Shown in pieces: positions 1 through 7,764 of a stretch of DNA of 64,000 nucleotides. The position numbers were made by a program, and so were the translations under genes. Within the stretch, counting starts at the first letter, position 1, and the number at the start of each line of letters is the position of its first letter. Below the pieces are notes generated by a model that saw nothing but the letters and a program-made list of their open reading frames with translations, searched no databases and was not told the origin of the DNA. The stretch covers positions 1 through 64,000 of the forward strand of contig JANRFH010000012.1 of assembly GCA_030725745.1 (NCBI GenBank), given 5' to 3'. This DNA comes from Akkermansiaceae bacterium (GTDB taxonomy: Bacteria > Verrucomicrobiota > Verrucomicrobiia > Verrucomicrobiales > Akkermansiaceae).

Positions 1-314
1 CCCTCCGTATCCACACACATCGCCAGATGCAGCGGATCCTCCTCCGTATCATTCGGCTCTGCCGTCAGATCACCGCCACACTCTTTCAACCGGGAAATCC
101 CCTCCCGCAGATCATCCACCTGAAATGACAGCCCCGTCCAAGTCCGTTTCCCCTCACCACCCCCGTGCACCCCAATCGTTGCCCCAGCCACCACAATCTC
201 ACTCCACACCTCCATCTTAAAACTCACCACCCCACCGAAAAGATCTTCATAAAACTTCAAACACCGCTCCCAGTCCGCCGCCCAAAGAACATACTTCACT
301 TTTTCCACCTTCAT
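1..314 (-). CDS. VOC (glyoxalase/bleomycin-resistance) family protein, partial
   Basis: The reading frame runs on the reverse strand from an ATG at 312-314 and is still open at the left edge, so only about 104 N-terminal residues are present. They begin MKVEKVKYVLWAADWERC and continue with a FYEDLFGG segment, which is the usual opening of a vicinal oxygen chelate domain (one beta-alpha-beta-beta-beta module). VOC proteins use such modules to bind a metal and act as isomerases, dioxygenases or resistance proteins. The visible part does not identify a substrate, so no function beyond the fold is assigned. It is divergent from the gene that starts at 512. Confidence 0.75.
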   Translation of the reverse strand, partial: MKVEKVKYVLWAADWERCLKFYEDLFGGVVSFKMEVWSEIVVAGATIGVHGGGEGKRTWTGLSFQVDDLREGISRLKECGGDLTAEPNDTEEDPLHLAMCVDTE

Positions 315-366
315 CCCCGCATCTTCCACCCCCACCCAAAACAATCAACCCAAACCCAAGTCTTCC

Positions 367-453
367 ACTGATCACTGATCACTGATCACTCGGCACTCCC
401 ACCCCGAACCAAAAAATCCAAAGTTCAATGTTGGACGTTCGCCGTTCGCCGTT
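367..453. repeat. Two period-7 short tandem repeats
   Basis: At 367-390 the 7-mer ACTGATC is repeated 3.4 times without error. At 437-453 a second 7-mer, GTTCGCC, is repeated 2.4 times. Both lie in the intergenic space between the VOC gene and the RapA-like gene. They have no coding potential and no dyad symmetry of CRISPR type. Confidence 0.7.
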
Positions 454-483
454 AAGAGTCCCCCCGCACCAACCTCTTCCTTC

Positions 484-510
484 GAGTTTAGAGTTTAAAA
501 TTTAAAGTTT
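484..510 (+). promoter_or_regulatory. AT-rich leader element, copy 1 (before RapA-like gene)
   Basis: This AT-only tract ends one base before the ATG at 512. Its core, AGTTTAAAATTTAAAGTTT, recurs at 24022-24040 and 62160-62178, each time just before a start codon and each time preceded by GAG or GAGG and a TTTA step. It stands out sharply from the GC-rich surroundings. There is no Shine-Dalgarno between it and the start, so a role in translation initiation or as a promoter element is possible. That role is inference. Confidence 0.6.
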
Positions 511-511
511 C

Positions 512-3262
512 ATGATCCCCGGTCAACGCTACATCACCACCTCAGAACCCTCCCTCGGCCTCGGCCACGTCCTCTCCGAAGACAACGGCCACATCGAAAT
601 CTGCTTCCCCGCCGCCGAGGACACCCGCACCTACGCCGCAGCCTCCGCCCCGCTCATCCGCGTTCGCTTCGCCCCCGGCGATGAAATCTCCGACCACGCC
701 GGCCTCAAGATCACCGTCGAATCCGTCACCGAGGAAAACGACCTCCTCACCTACCACGGCCAGGGAAAAACCATCCACGAGTCCGATCTCCTCGACTCCC
801 TCTCCTTCATCCGCCCGGAAAAACGCCTCCTCGCCGGCCTCACCGACTCCCCACGCGATTTCGACCGCCGCCTCGAAGCCCTGCGCTGGAATGCCGCCAT
901 GCGCCGCTCCCCCGCCCGTGGCTACACCGGCGCCCGCATCGATCTCATCCCCCACCAGCTCTCCATCGTCGCGGAAGCCGCAAACCGCCTCCACCCCCGC
1001 GTCCTCCTCGCAGACGAAGTCGGCCTTGGCAAGACCATCGAGGCCTGCCTCATCCTCCACCGACTCCACCTCACCGGCCGCGCCGATCGCATCCTCATCC
1101 TCGTGCCCGAGCCACTCGTCCACCAATGGTTCGTCGAGCTCCTCCGCCGCTTCAATCTCCTCTTCGCCATCTTCGATGAAGATCGCTGCATCGCCCTCAG
1201 CACCCCGCAGGATCCCGAAAGCCTCCTCTCCGAAGAACCCGAGACCAACCCATTCTCCGACTCCCAGCTCATCCTAGCCTCCACCGATTTCCTCGCGGAA
1301 AACAAAAAACGCGCCGCCCAGGCACGCGAAGCAGGCTTCGACCTCCTCATCGTCGATGAAGCCCACCACCTCGAGTGGAACGAAGACGAATCCTCCCCCG
1401 CCTACGACGCCATCGAGGCACTCGCCAAGGAAATCCCCTCCCTCCTCCTCCTCACCGCCACCCCGCAGCAGCTCGGCCCCGAAGGTCACTTCGCCCGCCT
1501 CCGCCTGCTCGATCCCGACCGCTACTCAGATCTCGACGACTTCCTCGCAGAGACCGAATCCTACACCCCCCTCGCCCAAGCCGTCGAAGCCCTCTCCACA
1601 GGAAAAATCCCCAAGAACATCACCGACTTCACCCTCGACTCCCCCGAGGCCGAAAAGCACCTCCTTTCCCTGAAAAAAGGCGACGAATCCGCCCGCCAGC
1701 CGCTCATCACCGCCCTCATCGACTCCTTCGGCACCGGCCGCGTCCTCTTCCGCAACACCCGCGAACGCCTCACCGGATTCCCGAAACGCCTGCCCATCCT
1801 CCACGCCATGGAGAAAGGCACCTCCCCCTACACCTGGCTCGCCGGACTCATCAAGGAACTCCCGGAAACCGAAAAAATCCTCCTCATCACGAACTCCCCG
1901 GACGCCGCGATCACCATCCAGGAGAAATTGTTAGAAATCATCAACACCGAGACCTCCCTCTTCCACGAGGAACTCTCCATGCTGGAGCGCGACCGCAACG
2001 CCGCCTACTTCCAGGAGCCCGAAGGCGCACGCATCCTCATCTGCTCGGAAATCGGCTCCGAAGGACGGAATTTCCAGTTCGCCCGCCACCTCGTCCTCTT
2101 CGGCCTCCCCCGCGATCCCGAAGTCCTCGAGCAACGCATCGGCCGCCTCGACCGCATCGGCCAGACCGGCGACATCCACATCCACATCCCCTACGGGAAA
2201 GACAGCAGATCAGAGCTCCAAGCCCTCTGGCTCCACGAAGCCCTCGACGTCTTCTCCGAGCCTCTCAAAGGAGCCACCACCCTCGCCACCACCCTCCTCC
2301 CCGAGCTAGACGCCCTCGGCGAAGAACTCTACGGCGAAGACGCAGCACCCGCCGATCCAGCAGCCTCCACCGCCGCCTTCTTCACCCGCTCCGCCGACCT
2401 CAAGTCCCAGGTCACCCACTCCTTAGCCACCGGCCACGACCGCCTGTTAGAGCTGGGAGCACCCCCGGCCTCCCAATCCGAAGACCTCCTCGAAGCCATC
2501 GAAACCGTCGATGAAGACGCGAAGTTCCAGAAATTCACCCTCTGCCTCTTCGACCACCTCGGCCTCGACATCGCCGACCTCTCCGAGCGTTCCTTCATCT
2601 TCAAGCACGGCCAACGCATGTCCGACTCCCTCTCGGACGTCCCCGAAGAAGGCCTCTCCGTCACCTTCGACCGCACCACCGCCCTCTCCCGCGAAGACCT
2701 AGGATTCCTCACCTTCGATCACCCCCTCTTCCGCGACGCCCTCAGCCAACTCCTCGACGGCTTCTCCGGAAACGCCGCCTTCGCCACCTGGGACACCGGA
2801 AAAGGCACCTCCGTCCTCCTGGAATGCGCCTTCGTCCTCGAAACGCTCGCCCCCTCTCGCCTCCAGCTCGACCGCTTCCTCCCCCCCACCCTCATGCGCG
2901 TCATCGTCGACCACACCGGCAAAGCCCAAACCAAAGCCCCCCCGGCCAAGCTCCTCCAACCCGGCGACGCCCGCCGCGTCGTCGCCCAGGAAGCCTTCAA
3001 AACCGACCTCTTCCCGAAAATGGTCAAAGCCGCCAAAGCCGTCGCCGACCGCGCCTCAGCAAAGCCAACCGCCGCAGCCCAAGCCCTCGCCACCGATACG
3101 ATCTCAAAACAGATCGCCCGTCTCAAAGACCTCGCCAGCCGCAACCCCGCTGTCTCCGATCAGGAACTCAAAGCCCTAGAGCACACCCTCACGGAAACCA
3201 CCGAAGCCCTAGCCAACTCCCGCGTCCGCCTAGACTCCGTCCGTCTGATCCTCTGCCGCTAG
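512..3262 (+). CDS. RapA-like SWI2/SNF2 ATP-dependent helicase
   Basis: This 916-residue protein matches the size and order of RapA/HepA-type RNA polymerase recycling ATPases (E. coli RapA is 968 residues). The N-terminal ~130 residues resemble the Tudor-like region. Walker A is LLADEVGLGKT near residue 170, the DEAH box is LLIVDEAHHLEW near 280, motif III is LLLTATP near 310, and the C-terminal helicase motif is EQRIGRLDRIGQ near 550. The last 300 residues resemble the RapA C-terminal region. RapA remodels stalled RNA polymerase using ATP. The start at 512 fits because an AT-rich leader repeated elsewhere in the window ends one base upstream. The gene appears monocistronic. A general SNF2 helicase with another target is possible, so no symbol is given. 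Confidence 0.85.
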   Translation: MIPGQRYITTSEPSLGLGHVLSEDNGHIEICFPAAEDTRTYAAASAPLIRVRFAPGDEISDHAGLKITVESVTEENDLLTYHGQGKTIHESDLLDSLSFIRPEKRLLAGLTDSPRDFDRRLEALRWNAAMRRSPARGYTGARIDLIPHQLSIVAEAANRLHPRVLLADEVGLGKTIEACLILHRLHLTGRADRILILVPEPLVHQWFVELLRRFNLLFAIFDEDRCIALSTPQDPESLLSEEPETNPFSDSQLILASTDFLAENKKRAAQAREAGFDLLIVDEAHHLEWNEDESSPAYDAIEALAKEIPSLLLLTATPQQLGPEGHFARLRLLDPDRYSDLDDFLAETESYTPLAQAVEALSTGKIPKNITDFTLDSPEAEKHLLSLKKGDESARQPLITALIDSFGTGRVLFRNTRERLTGFPKRLPILHAMEKGTSPYTWLAGLIKELPETEKILLITNSPDAAITIQEKLLEIINTETSLFHEELSMLERDRNAAYFQEPEGARILICSEIGSEGRNFQFARHLVLFGLPRDPEVLEQRIGRLDRIGQTGDIHIHIPYGKDSRSELQALWLHEALDVFSEPLKGATTLATTLLPELDALGEELYGEDAAPADPAASTAAFFTRSADLKSQVTHSLATGHDRLLELGAPPASQSEDLLEAIETVDEDAKFQKFTLCLFDHLGLDIADLSERSFIFKHGQRMSDSLSDVPEEGLSVTFDRTTALSREDLGFLTFDHPLFRDALSQLLDGFSGNAAFATWDTGKGTSVLLECAFVLETLAPSRLQLDRFLPPTLMRVIVDHTGKAQTKAPPAKLLQPGDARRVVAQEAFKTDLFPKMVKAAKAVADRASAKPTAAAQALATDTISKQIARLKDLASRNPAVSDQELKALEHTLTETTEALANSRVRLDSVRLILCR

Positions 3263-3521
3263 CACAAGGAGAGGCGTCTCTCCAGAGCGCCTGCACATCC
3301 CCGGGAACAATTAACCTCCAGACCTCGACCCAAGGAGGGGCTTTTTACGGCTGCACAAGAACCCCAAGCTCTCCCGATACTTGGCGTGCTTCGGTCTGCC
3401 GATCGGATATTTCAAGACCCTATCCAGCACAGCGCATCATATTTCTCCCCGAAACTAACCCGTCAAAATTTTAGCAAACAAAGAACCACCGAGATCGAGC
3501 AGTCGTTGGCTTCGCTGATCC
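3263..3521. other. Intergenic stretch without a supported gene
   Basis: I see no credible protein frame. A short dyad GGCGTCTCT-CC-AGAGCGCC lies just after the RapA-like stop near 3274-3292. A weak hairpin followed by CTTTTT lies near 3315-3342 and could end transcription of the upstream gene. Neither is strong. Confidence 0.4.
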
Positions 3522-3698
3522 CTAGATGCCCAGAAGCTGCGATATCCGAGAAAACTCTCGTTTAATGTTAGGCTCTTCGGAATCGGTCTCTCCAATAAGT
3601 TGCCGAAATCCGGAAACCAGATCGCGCCTGTCGTTCAGCGGGGCGAGACAGGCGGATTCGCAGGCACTAATCAAACGTTCTTCGACAGCATGGCTCAT
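3522..3698 (-). CDS. Small hypothetical protein (58 aa)
   Basis: A reverse-strand frame runs from ATG 3696-3698 to TAG at 3522-3524 and encodes an acidic, helical-looking peptide beginning MSHAVEERLISACESACLA. The composition is more protein-like than the overlapping forward frame. No family is recognised. It lies at the border of the repeat-rich zone, with a GGGGTCAGGAG core at 3703-3713 just upstream of its start, so it may be a remnant of a longer gene cut by an element. Confidence 0.3.
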   Translation of the reverse strand: MSHAVEERLISACESACLAPLNDRRDLVSGFRQLIGETDSEEPNIKREFSRISQLLGI

Positions 3699-3739
3699 TG
3701 TTGGGGTCAGGAGTGAATATTACGAGTTTAAGCTAAAGG

Positions 3740-3851
3740 GGCAGGGACTTTTATCCCTAAAAGTCCATATCTGACGCCAATAACCATCCCAGCGATCCCT
3801 TTTCGTGTAAAGCGCCGCGAGATATGGACGACAAGGATTGTCGTCCCTGCC
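3740..3851. repeat. Paired inverted hairpin element (BIME-like)
   Basis: Two arms, 3740-3772 and 3820-3851, share the outer sequences GGCAGGGAC and GTCCATATCT in inverted orientation. Each arm is itself a perfect 9-bp hairpin: GGACTTTTA/TAAAAGTCC in the left arm and GGACGACAA/TTGTCGTCC in the right. The inner stems differ in sequence but both pair perfectly, which is the covariation expected when a hairpin is maintained. The 47-bp spacer shows no gene. The layout resembles REP doublets mobilised by RAYT transposases, and a degraded RAYT gene starts 36 bp away. Confidence 0.75.
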
Positions 3852-4504
3852 TATTTCACGAAATACGACTTAATCCCGTGCCATTCGGATCAGGAGCTGC
3901 GTTTTAACATTTTTGCAAGCTTCGCCAGTTCTCTTGTGCCAGACCTAGATCTCATAAAATCCCCCAACAACCGACTTACCGATGCGGTATGCCCAATCAC
4001 AAATCTCTCGCTCAACCACCCATTGCCCACCGAAGTCCTCTGCCTCAGAAGGCATGCGATCAAGACCTTCTTTTTATCCCCTTTCCTCAGTTTCGATAGT
4101 TGGGAAATTTTCACCGGTAGATCGATCAAGGTAGCTGCCTTCTTGAGGATTCGTTCCGCCTCCAGTTCATCATGGCGCCGGCCTACAGGATCTCTTCCAA
4201 TCTTTTTCGCCTCCGGCTTCACCAACGCCCGCAGCTTGTCGGCGAACCCCGGCTCGCCCAGATACCAACCCCGCTTCAGGGCTTTCGTCGCCTCATCAGA
4301 GATCACCTCCCCACCCTCCTCGGCGCGCGCCTCTAACCACGCAATATAGGCCTTACGACCACGGCCATCCTTTGACAGTTGAAATGCATCCAACAGTCTA
4401 TCCATGACCAACCAATCAGCGCCAGATCCGCGATTGTAATCAGGAAGACTACTCCACTTGTATTTGGTCAATTTACCCGCCTTTCCACCGACCAGACCTG
4501 CACG

Positions 4505-4599
4505 CATTGAATGCCTTTTTCGCAGTAGCGAAACATCTTCCTCAATCCATTTCCGGAGGAGGAAATGGCTTACCGCATGGCATGAGCGGAGCGAGGGCA
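4505..4599. repeat. Hairpin-rich insert 2 inside the RAYT pseudogene
   Basis: About 95 bp separates codons for DYIHLN from codons for RAGLVGGKAGK in the transposase, where related proteins have only one or two residues. The insert holds a perfect 8-bp stem CCATTTCC/GGAAATGG at 4545-4566, a 5-bp stem TTCGC/GCGAA and a small dyad GCATTGAATGC, and it shifts the reading frame. Exact ends are uncertain by a few bases. Confidence 0.6.
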
Positions 4600-4797
4600 A
4601 TTGAGGTGGATGTAGTCTGCCACGATACGAAAATAATAAGGACTGTCCGCAGCAGCACTCACCGGCACCGATTTGTAGCGACCCTGGAATACATGACCCC
4701 GCCGCATCCGCTGCCGGTTCCATGCCTGGCTATATGGCCCGAGCAGCCCCTTCATCCCGCTAACCAAATTCGCCTCCGGTGTTTCTAGTAACAGATG

Positions 4798-4880
4798 AAT
4801 ACGCCCGAAGGCTTGTAGGGCGGATGGACAGGCGAAGGCCGTGGGCGTAGCCCTAAATTGCCGGGCGGGGCAATTTAGTT
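4798..4880. repeat. 83-bp hairpin insert 1 inside the RAYT pseudogene
   Basis: Exactly 83 bp lies between the TTT codon of MNNHF and the CAT codon of HLLLETPEAN. It carries a perfect 10-bp inverted repeat CTAAATTGCC/GGCAATTTAG at 4853-4878 around a GGGCGG loop, plus a GGGC-GTA-GCCC stem. It introduces a stop. The compact double-hairpin form is that of a REP/MITE-type non-autonomous element. Confidence 0.7.
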
Positions 4881-5122
4881 AAAATGGTTGTTCATCAGAA
4901 CCCACGCATGAACCTTCCACCCGTGGCTCTCACAAACCTTCCCAAGCCGATACAAGAACAGCTTCCGATCATCGTCGGTCTCAAAGATCGTCTTGCCCCC
5001 GTCCCCCCGAGCCATCACGTGATAGACTGCTCCCGGATACTGATGTCGAAGCGCGCGTGGCATTCTTTGAGTAAATCAGAGAGAACGTGATCAAACAAAT
5101 GTTAAAATGCAGCACCTGACCC

Positions 5123-5401
5123 CTTCTAGAAGAAGCCGCCCCTGTCGCCAAAAACGACGAAAAAGCCGCCCCTGCGGACGACACCGAAAGCTACAGCGGT
5201 GACGTCGTCAAAGTTGAGAACCCACAAGTCCTGAACTGGACGAGTTCGAAAGGCACATCCCTGAAAGCCCAGCTCACCGCTGTCGAAGACGGCAAGGTCT
5301 TCGTGTTCAAAACCACCGCCGGACGCATCGTCCGCGTTCCCGGAGACCAACTCTCAGCGACCTCCCTCGCCGACGCCCGCCTCATCGCGGGACTCGAGTA
5401 A
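5123..5401 (+). pseudogene. 5'-truncated SHD1-domain protein remnant
   Basis: An open frame of about 92 codons runs to TAA at 5399-5401 but has no start: the in-frame TGA at 5117 lies in the RAYT element end. The acidic Ala/Lys-rich stretch leads into NWTSSKGTSLKAQLTAVEDG and then VFVFKTTAGRIVRVPGDQLS, which fits the SLA1-homology (SHD1) domain pattern common in Verrucomicrobiota and Planctomycetes exported proteins. A strong terminator follows at 5426. The simplest reading is that insertion of the RAYT element removed the 5' part. Confidence 0.7.
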
Positions 5402-5425
5402 TCCCTCTCCGGCCCGCAATTTCCA

Positions 5426-5462
5426 AAGCCCGTTCGCCCTCCCGGCGGACGGGCTTTTCCTC
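5426..5462 (+). terminator. Rho-independent terminator of the truncated SHD1 gene
   Basis: A 13-bp stem AAGCCCGTTCGCC/GGCGGACGGGCTT with one G-T wobble and a 5-base loop is followed by TTTTCCTCTTC. It lies 25 bp after the stop of the SHD1 remnant and before the next gene. Confidence 0.8.
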
Positions 5463-5506
5463 TTCTTGCCAACTCACCTCCTTTTCATTACCTGTCTGAC
5501 AAATCA

Positions 5507-7312
5507 ATGACCTCACCACTCACCTTCTTCCTCGCCACTCTCCTCATCTCCACTTCCCTCGCCGCTCCCAAAATCACCGGCGAACAAAAAGTCTGGCACA
5601 AGATCACCCTCAGCTTCGACGGCCCCGCCACCTCGGAAAACGCCACCCCCAACCCCTTCACCGACTACCGGCTCGACGTCACCTTCACCCACGCCGATCA
5701 ATCCTTCACCATCCCCGGATACTTCGCCGCCGATGGCCGGGCCGCCCACACCTCCGCTGAATCCGGAAACCAGTGGCACGTCCACTTCGCCCCCAATCGC
5801 AGCGGAGACTGGACCTGGAAAGCCCGCTTCCGCAAAGGCAAGGACGTCGCCGTCGCGCCCAACTCCACCGCCGGTGAAAGCGCCGGATTCTTCGATTGCG
5901 AAAGCGGCAGCCTCACCATCGCCGCCAGCGATAAATCCGCGCCGGATACCCGCGCCCTCGGAACCGTGCAAGCCGTCGGCCACCGCTACCCCGTCTGCGC
6001 CGGCACCGGCGACATCTTCTGGAAAGTCGGCGCCGACTCCCCCGAAAACCTCCTCTCCTATGCCGACTTCGATGGCGATTTCAAAAGCGACGGCAAAAAA
6101 GACGACCTCGTCAAAACCTGGCAAGCCCACGTCCGCGACTGGAAACAAGGCGACCCCACCTGGCAGGACGGCAAGGGCAAAGGCATGATCGGCGCCATCA
6201 ACTACCTCGCGTCCAAAGGCCTCAACGCCATGTCCTTCCTCACCTTCAATGTCGAAGGCGACGACCAGAACGTCTTCCCTTACCTCGACTACCACGAACG
6301 CGAACGCTTCGACATCTCCCGCCTCGCCCAATGGGAAATCGTCTTCGAACACGCCACCTCCAAAGGCCTCTTCCTCCACTTCAAAACCCAGGAAAGCGAA
6401 AACGAAACCCTCCTCGATCAAGGCGACACCGGACGCCAGCGCAAGCTCTACTACCGCGAACTCCTCGCCCGCTTCAGCCACCACCCCGCCCTCAACTGGA
6501 ACCTCGGCGAAGAAAACGGCCAGTGGAAAGCCCACCACAACAAAACCCACTTCCAAACCACCGCCCAACGCCTCGCCATGGGCGACTACTTCCACGCCCA
6601 CGACCCCTACGACCACCCCGTCGTCATCCACAACGGACAATGGCCCGCCGACCTCTACGGCAAAAACACCTCCATCGATGGCGCCTCCCTGCAAACCGCC
6701 AACCCCACCTTCGCCAACGTTCACAATGCCACCCTCAACATCATCAACGCCTCCCAAGCCCAAGGCAAAGCCTGGATCGTCGCTTGCGATGAACCCGGCG
6801 ACGCAGAACACGCCCTCGTCCCCGACGCCGCAGACCCCACCCACGATAACGCCCGCATGAACGCCCTCTGGGGCAACCTCCTCGCCGGCGGCTGGGGACT
6901 CGAATTCTACTTCGGCTACAAGCACGAACACTCCGACCTCACCTGCCAGGACTGGCGCTCCCGCGACAAATTTTGGGACCAATGCCGACACGCCCTCGAC
7001 TTCTTCCGCACCCAAAAGCTCCCCGCCACCGAAATGAAATGCCTTGATGACCTCCTCCTCGACGCCCCAGGCTTCTGCTTCGCCAAACCCGGCCACACCT
7101 ACCTCCTCCTCGTCAAAAATTCCGCAAAACCCGCCCGCCTCAAGCTCGGCGACAGCGACGCCTCCTTCACCATCTCCTGGTTCAACCCCCGCGACGGCGG
7201 CGCGCTTCAAAGCGGCTCCATCACCACCCTCCAGGGCCCCGGCACCCACCCCCTCGGACTCCCCCCCACCGACCCCGACAAGGACTGGGTCGCCCTCATC
7301 AAAAAGAACTGA
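5507..7312 (+). CDS. DUF5060-type glycoside hydrolase-like exported protein
   Basis: This is a 601-residue protein with a signal peptide (about residues 1-19). An N-terminal DUF5060 Ig-like domain (about 20-110) is seen in EQKVWHKITLSFDGP and the TPNPFTDYRLDVTFTH and PNRSGDWTWKARF segments. A TIM-barrel-like central region follows, with GLNAMSFLTFN, FDISRLAQWEIVFEHA and HHPALNWNLGEENGQW. The C-terminal segment near VISWFNPRDGG-type sequence resembles the small beta domain found after DUF4038-like barrels. The family acts on extracellular polysaccharides, but the substrate cannot be read here. The E-E in NLGEENGQW is a candidate catalytic position. It probably has its own promoter, given the terminator at 5426. 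Confidence 0.8.
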   Translation: MTSPLTFFLATLLISTSLAAPKITGEQKVWHKITLSFDGPATSENATPNPFTDYRLDVTFTHADQSFTIPGYFAADGRAAHTSAESGNQWHVHFAPNRSGDWTWKARFRKGKDVAVAPNSTAGESAGFFDCESGSLTIAASDKSAPDTRALGTVQAVGHRYPVCAGTGDIFWKVGADSPENLLSYADFDGDFKSDGKKDDLVKTWQAHVRDWKQGDPTWQDGKGKGMIGAINYLASKGLNAMSFLTFNVEGDDQNVFPYLDYHERERFDISRLAQWEIVFEHATSKGLFLHFKTQESENETLLDQGDTGRQRKLYYRELLARFSHHPALNWNLGEENGQWKAHHNKTHFQTTAQRLAMGDYFHAHDPYDHPVVIHNGQWPADLYGKNTSIDGASLQTANPTFANVHNATLNIINASQAQGKAWIVACDEPGDAEHALVPDAADPTHDNARMNALWGNLLAGGWGLEFYFGYKHEHSDLTCQDWRSRDKFWDQCRHALDFFRTQKLPATEMKCLDDLLLDAPGFCFAKPGHTYLLLVKNSAKPARLKLGDSDASFTISWFNPRDGGALQSGSITTLQGPGTHPLGLPPTDPDKDWVALIKKN

Positions 7313-7336
7313 TTCCCAAAGCAAGATCAGGGAGCG

Positions 7337-7351
7337 CGGGCGTCCCGCCCG
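7337..7351. repeat. Short GC-rich palindrome after the DUF5060 gene
   Basis: CGGGCG-TCC-CGCCCG forms a perfect 6-bp stem 25 bp after the stop codon and is followed by TTTCTC. It is preceded by GGAGCG, the same lead-in as the element at 14035. It may act as a terminator or be a solo palindromic repeat. Confidence 0.45.
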
Positions 7352-7446
7352 TTTCTCAATTCAAGTCTCCTCAGGCATCACTCCTAGGCTTCGGAGCCAG
7401 ACAAAGTGCTTCAGCGTTGGAGTGCACTCATTTGATGTGCAAACTG

Positions 7447-7578
7447 TTAGGCCTTTGGCTTCTTACAGGCGAGCTCGCTGATTTCATTGCATAGAGTTCT
7501 CCAGCGATTATGGTCGAGACTCACTGGACTGTTTAGCGCGATGTAAAGCCCGTTAATGCTAGGAATTTGCTTTTTCAC
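7447..7578 (-). CDS. Possible small protein or gene remnant (43 aa)
   Basis: In the 450-bp gap after the DUF5060 gene, a GTG-started reverse frame encodes 43 residues beginning VKKQIPSINGLYIALNSPVS, with a stop immediately upstream. Composition is protein-like but no family is recognised. It may be a fragment. The rest of the gap (7313-7671) shows only the palindrome at 7337. Confidence 0.2.
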   Translation of the reverse strand: MKKQIPSINGLYIALNSPVSLDHNRWRTLCNEISELACKKPKA

Positions 7579-7671
7579 CTAGAACGTGAAATACCCTGAA
7601 GGGGTGAACCGAGCAAGGGGAAAAGGGGGTTGCGGGGGAAAAGGGGAGGTTTTTCGGCAAAAGCTGTAAAA

Positions 7672-7746
7672 GGGGTCAGGTGCTGCATTTTAACATTCTT
7701 ACAGCGCAACCTGTCAAAGAGTCTGCCGCCTAAAGGCGGCGCTCCA
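7672..7746 (+). repeat. GGGGTCAGG repeat, copy A
   Basis: A 75-bp unit begins GGGGTCAGGTGCTGCATTTT and contains an ACAG-N6-CTGT dyad, a CAAAGAGTC segment and a perfect GCCGCC-TAAA-GGCGGC hairpin, ending GCTCCA. Copy B at 8774-8849 aligns along its full length. The first 26 bp match the inverted ends of the RAYT element at 3887 and 5098. It lies 18 bp beyond the 3' end of the Fic gene. Confidence 0.8.
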
Positions 7747-7764
7747 AAGATCCATCCCCACAAG

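Larger units (their letters stand above)
3890..5063 (-). pseudogene. REP-associated tyrosine transposase (TnpA_REP/Y1 family), disrupted
   Basis: The frame starts at ATG 5063 with MPRALRHQYPGAVYHVMARG, the characteristic N-terminus of IS200-like Y1 transposases, and runs to the HUH-region MNNHF, where it hits a stop. The protein resumes at HLLLETPEANLVSGMKG (4797 downward), continues through GHVFQGRYKS and VADYIHLN to about 4600, stops again, and resumes in another frame at RAGLVGGKAGKLTKYKWSS (4504 downward) to the end at 3890. Two inserts of about 83 and 95 bp separate the three pieces. The family nicks and joins single-stranded REP hairpins. This copy cannot make an intact enzyme. Confidence 0.85.
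3887..5123 (-). mobile_element. RAYT (REP-associated tyrosine transposase) element with inverted ends
   Basis: The broken transposase gene is bounded by imperfect inverted copies of one repeat core. The left end, 3887-3911, reads GGATCAGGAGCTGCGTTTTA then ACATT. The right end, 5098-5123, is its inverse and begins, in that orientation, GGGGTCAGGTGCTGCATTTT. The same core occurs alone at 7672, 8774 and, degraded, at 9742. The right end abuts a 5'-truncated SHD1 reading frame, which suggests that insertion of the element removed the start of that gene. Boundaries are judged from the repeats only. Confidence 0.65.

Noticed and set aside
367..453. Short tandem repeats considered as a CRISPR remnant
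   Set aside because: Period is 7 bp with no spacers and no cas genes nearby.
3526..3774. 82-codon forward frame after the RapA-like gene
   Set aside because: It runs across the hairpin element and no homologous pattern is seen; the reverse small frame is more protein-like.
5513..7324. 603-codon open frame on the reverse strand opposite the DUF5060 gene
   Set aside because: Composition is Gly/Val/Glu-rich without any recognisable domain and it mirrors the forward GC-rich codons; the forward gene has signal peptide and domains.
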